Position numbers and translations under genes: made by a program
Shown here: positions 61,560 through 64,000 of the stretch, piece by piece
Position numbering within the stretch: position 1 is the stretch's first letter
How the letters are laid out: each line of letters starts with the position of its first letter
The notes under the pieces: model-generated
What the model was told of the DNA's origin: nothing
The model's input: only the letters and a program-made list of their open reading frames with translations
Databases searched by the model: none
Assembly (NCBI GenBank): GCA_035772405.1
Contig: JAYKKM010000121.1
Location: 1,861,501 to 1,925,500 of the forward strand
Length of the DNA: 64,000 nt
Direction of reading: 5' to 3'
From: Chrysogorgia sp. JL179-B06
Taxonomy: Eukaryota; Cnidaria; Anthozoa; Scleralcyonacea; Chrysogorgiidae

Positions 61560-62345
61560 CCGTTCTGAGAGAGATTTGTCATTGGCACCGTCGAACATGA
61601 TGGATAAGTACGATCCAGGTCTCGTTGCAGCCAGTGAAACTTTTAACTCGTTTTCAAACACGTCCGATATAGCTTCTCCATCGGGTTGCAATAAGATTGT
61701 CCATATGCAACACCTTGCTTCTTTGCAAATTTAATCAAACCAGGATAATCGGCGAAAGGTCATTCTTCTTTTGCCAAATAGTATGCAGCGTTGAATAGTT
61801 TCATCATTTTAATGTTTTCTTCTTCATGAAGGAGACCAACCGACTTATACATAGGAGTTTCGGTTGGTTTGTATTTCGCAATACTTGCCTTCATTGCGTC
61901 TACGTGCCCATCTGATTTTTCATGGTGTTGGGCAGTGTAACGTTTGACATTATTTGTGCCATATATATATAGGCCTCACAATCAACGAATTGTTTCTGAC
62001 CTTCATACTGGCGGCCCTGAGCAACATCATGGAATTCCCAACAATACTTGCACCAAATCTTCACAACACCACCATCTTTCTCTTCGTATTCCAGCCAGTC
62101 GCAATTCCACTTTTTTACGGTTGTTACCCGTGCTGTTCTGCCGTGGTTTTTACTTTTTTTGCCATCATGGTTACTTTCTAAGTTGGCAGTGGTGGTGTGA
62201 GACAAAGCATTGGATTCGCTTACAGTTGGTTCTGAAGGACCAGGTTCACATCGTTTCACTCCAACGCCAAATAGAGTTCTCTGCATGATAGCAGTCATGG
62301 CTGCATTTGCAAGGCGAAGACTTCGCGCGGAATTTGCGAACACGT
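61560..62345 (-). pseudogene. hAT-type transposase, N-terminal part (ZNF862/KIAA0543-like)
   Basis: From 62343: a basic serine-rich head (NHDGKKSKNHGRTARVTTVK), then KKWNCDWLEYEEKDGGVVKI and WCKYCWEFHDVA, the C-x2-C start of a BED/TTF-like finger ('W...WL.y.......v.CkyC'). In other frames downstream on the minus strand: FNAAYYLAKEEWPFADYPGL-like text (61720-61800) and KQGVAYGQSYCNP, which in ZNF862-like hAT proteins follow the finger. The transposase core is missing. Several frameshifts. Confidence 0.6.
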
Positions 62346-62689
62346 GTCACCTGAGGAGAGTAACCTGAGTACTAGGAGTAGCCTGCTGTGCATGGCCGCA
62401 CTATTTTTAGCGACGAGAACGGAAAAAGTTGATACTAATAAGTAATAAAGGAAATTTAATTCATAAATGAAGGCAGTTTAAACAGATATTCAATTCAGCC
62501 ATTTAGTGAGATATGTCTGTACTTTCCTGAAACACACATTGCAGGCCAAAAGTGGCCTTGGATTTTAGGTAGAAAATTCTATTGTCCAACGCCATTTTTT
62601 GTTTATCGGAGGCAATGGCCTCGATGAAATTTGAGCCCTGAACTTGGGTCTCTGAAAACATCGATTCCGTTGTAAACAAATACATCCGT
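62346..62689. other. No recognisable gene
   Basis: A 60-codon minus-strand frame (62503-62685) has no known motif. The rest is AT-rich. Confidence 0.4.
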
Positions 62690-63660
62690 AAATGGCTGGA
62701 AATACCAGTATCAGCAACATTGAGTAACGTCTATCTAACCGATAACAAATTTGGTCTAAGTATTTCCCCACCATCTATCAAATTCACTCAGTGTCAAACA
62801 GTTCTTCGAAATGCCTTAAAAACATCTCCCAATGAATCAATAAAAGAACTTTGCAAATCAACTAATAACAGCACTAACATTCAGTATGATATTTACAACT
62901 CTACCAAGGAAGTTATCAAATATTTCGGTTCTGGACAAGAGGATAAACTTCAAAACCAACTGACCTGTCAAGGCTTATTTTTCTCTGTTACAAAATTCTC
63001 CTTGCCAAAGCTAAACAAATTCTGGTCTTCTCAATCTAAACTACCAAAAAACATCTATAATTTTACTATGCGTTATTGATATAATTCTCTCCCTACCTGC
63101 AAAAACCTTTAAGATGGGGTATATCAAGTTCTGACTGTTCCTTTTGCTTACGCCCAGAAACTCTCCTACACGTGAGTTGCAGGATGTCAATCATACCTTG
63201 CACGTTTTACGTAGAGACACGACTCTGTTCTGAACTCTCTTGCCAAGACCCTACACAAACTGCCAAATTGCTCCAAGCTTTTTGTTGATCTTCCGGAATT
63301 CAAAAGCCCCTCAATAATAACTGGTGACAGATACCGTCCAGATTTACTCCCATCTACTTCAAAGGGATGTTGTCCGTGGGATTTGAATACAACCTTCAAA
63401 ACAACGTAGAGTGCACAAAATCCTAATATACAGAAATAGTTAGATAACAAAGTGAAGACTTTAACACTGTTAAATTTGTCAATCTCTCAATTAGTTCACT
63501 CGGTGTTTTCACAAAAGTGTGTACCTCCTTTATAGCAATGTTAGACGATGTAGCAGTTGATGTGAAGCACCAAAATTGTGTGAGAAAAATTATATTTATT
63601 GCCATCAGAACAACTTATTACATCTTTTGCTGCAGAAATAAGGAATGGACGAATCATGAC
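62690..63660 (+). pseudogene. RLE-type LINE, C-terminal end
   Basis: LSNVYLTDNKFGLSISPPSI, KFTQCQTVLRNALKTSPNES, NSTKEVIKYFGSGQEDKLQN, TKFSLPKLNKFWSSQSKLPK are in one frame to 63079. Then, in other frames: a DCSFCLRPETLLHV knuckle, SSGIQKPL and DRYRPDLLPST (PD of the restriction-like endonuclease) and further NTVKFVNLSISSLGVFTK. This is the post-RT region and endonuclease of a site-specific-type non-LTR element, matching the N-terminal and RT pieces at 35379 and 30216. Broken by frameshifts; 3' UTR follows. Confidence 0.7.
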
Positions 63661-64000
63661 TTACTGAACTTTTAATGTTCTTCAAGTGACTTAGTTGTGA
63701 TTCAAGTAGCCGATTGTAAATTACCTCTGAGTGAGATTCACAATTGTTTGTTTAGAAAAAATTCATTTATAAAGTTTCCAAAAGACACAATACCATAGAC
63801 TCCTAGAATAATTGCATTTCCACTACCATAATTAATACCCATGCCTAAGGGCTTGTTTGTTGATTGTTCATGTAAATACGGATTGACTTGACCTGGCTTA
63901 ATGTTAACTGAAGTGGTGGTGAATGAATGTATCTACCTGGGTTCGTTGTTGTACACCGAGGAATTGTATGGACTGACACGGATCTTGGCCTCCATTTCCC

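Overview
The window looks like a piece of an animal nuclear genome, most likely an AT-rich cnidarian (anthozoan; octocoral or stony coral is my guess from the repertoire, not proven). It contains no intact host gene that I can recognise. It is almost entirely a graveyard of nested mobile elements: non-LTR retrotransposons (two with restriction-like endonuclease remnants), BEL/Pao and Ty3/gypsy LTR elements, a Helitron, piggyBac, MULE, hAT and Crypton-like remnants, tRNA-derived SINEs, MITEs and foldbacks.

Layout. 1-953: 3' end of a CR1/L2-type LINE. 2.0-3.0 kb: foldback and a tRNA-derived SINE. 3.63-8.18 kb: a decayed 28S rRNA fragment split by an R2-clade retrotransposon, with the 3' junction at the position expected for R2. 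9.4-26.1 kb: a minus-strand Helitron (Rep at 24.3-26.1 kb, helicase at 9.4-11.06 kb) split in the middle of its ORF by a 13.2-kb Polinton-like/adintovirus-like integrated DNA virus (11068-24288). 26.1-38 kb: a dispersed 270-bp repeat, a Crypton-type fragment, SINEs, two copies of a BEL/Pao pol fragment, and pieces of one LINE family, one of them split by a 574-bp foldback. 38-44.2 kb: transposase remnants including a Crypton-like tyrosine recombinase and a FLYWCH/MULE gene. 44.2-57.4 kb: a piggyBac transposase split by an 11.4-kb TTAA-flanked element, which is itself split by a Ty3/gypsy element. 57.4-64 kb: palindromes, MITEs, an APE-LINE fragment, a ZNF862-like hAT fragment and the C-terminal end of the RLE-type LINE.

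The most interesting unit is the Polinton-like element. It has a perfect 6-bp target duplication (AATATT), terminal inverted repeats built from tandem arrays, and about 16 genes: a protein-primed DNA polymerase B (one frameshift), a double-jelly-roll major capsid protein (one frameshift), an A32-type packaging ATPase (intact), a VLTF3-like late transcription factor (intact), two candidate ssDNA-binding proteins, SAP-like proteins, and an unusual number of small single-TM proteins. I find no retroviral-type integrase and no adenoviral-type protease, although the target duplication is of Polinton type. Nearly every gene except the VLTF3-like one starts within a few bases of a TATAATAAATG-like motif, and perfect hairpins sit at the ends of several genes. 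Together these look like a self-contained late-transcription system of poxvirus/NCLDV style inside a metazoan Polinton-class element.

All functional calls rest on motif recognition by eye; no database search was possible. Frame breaks are described but not repaired.
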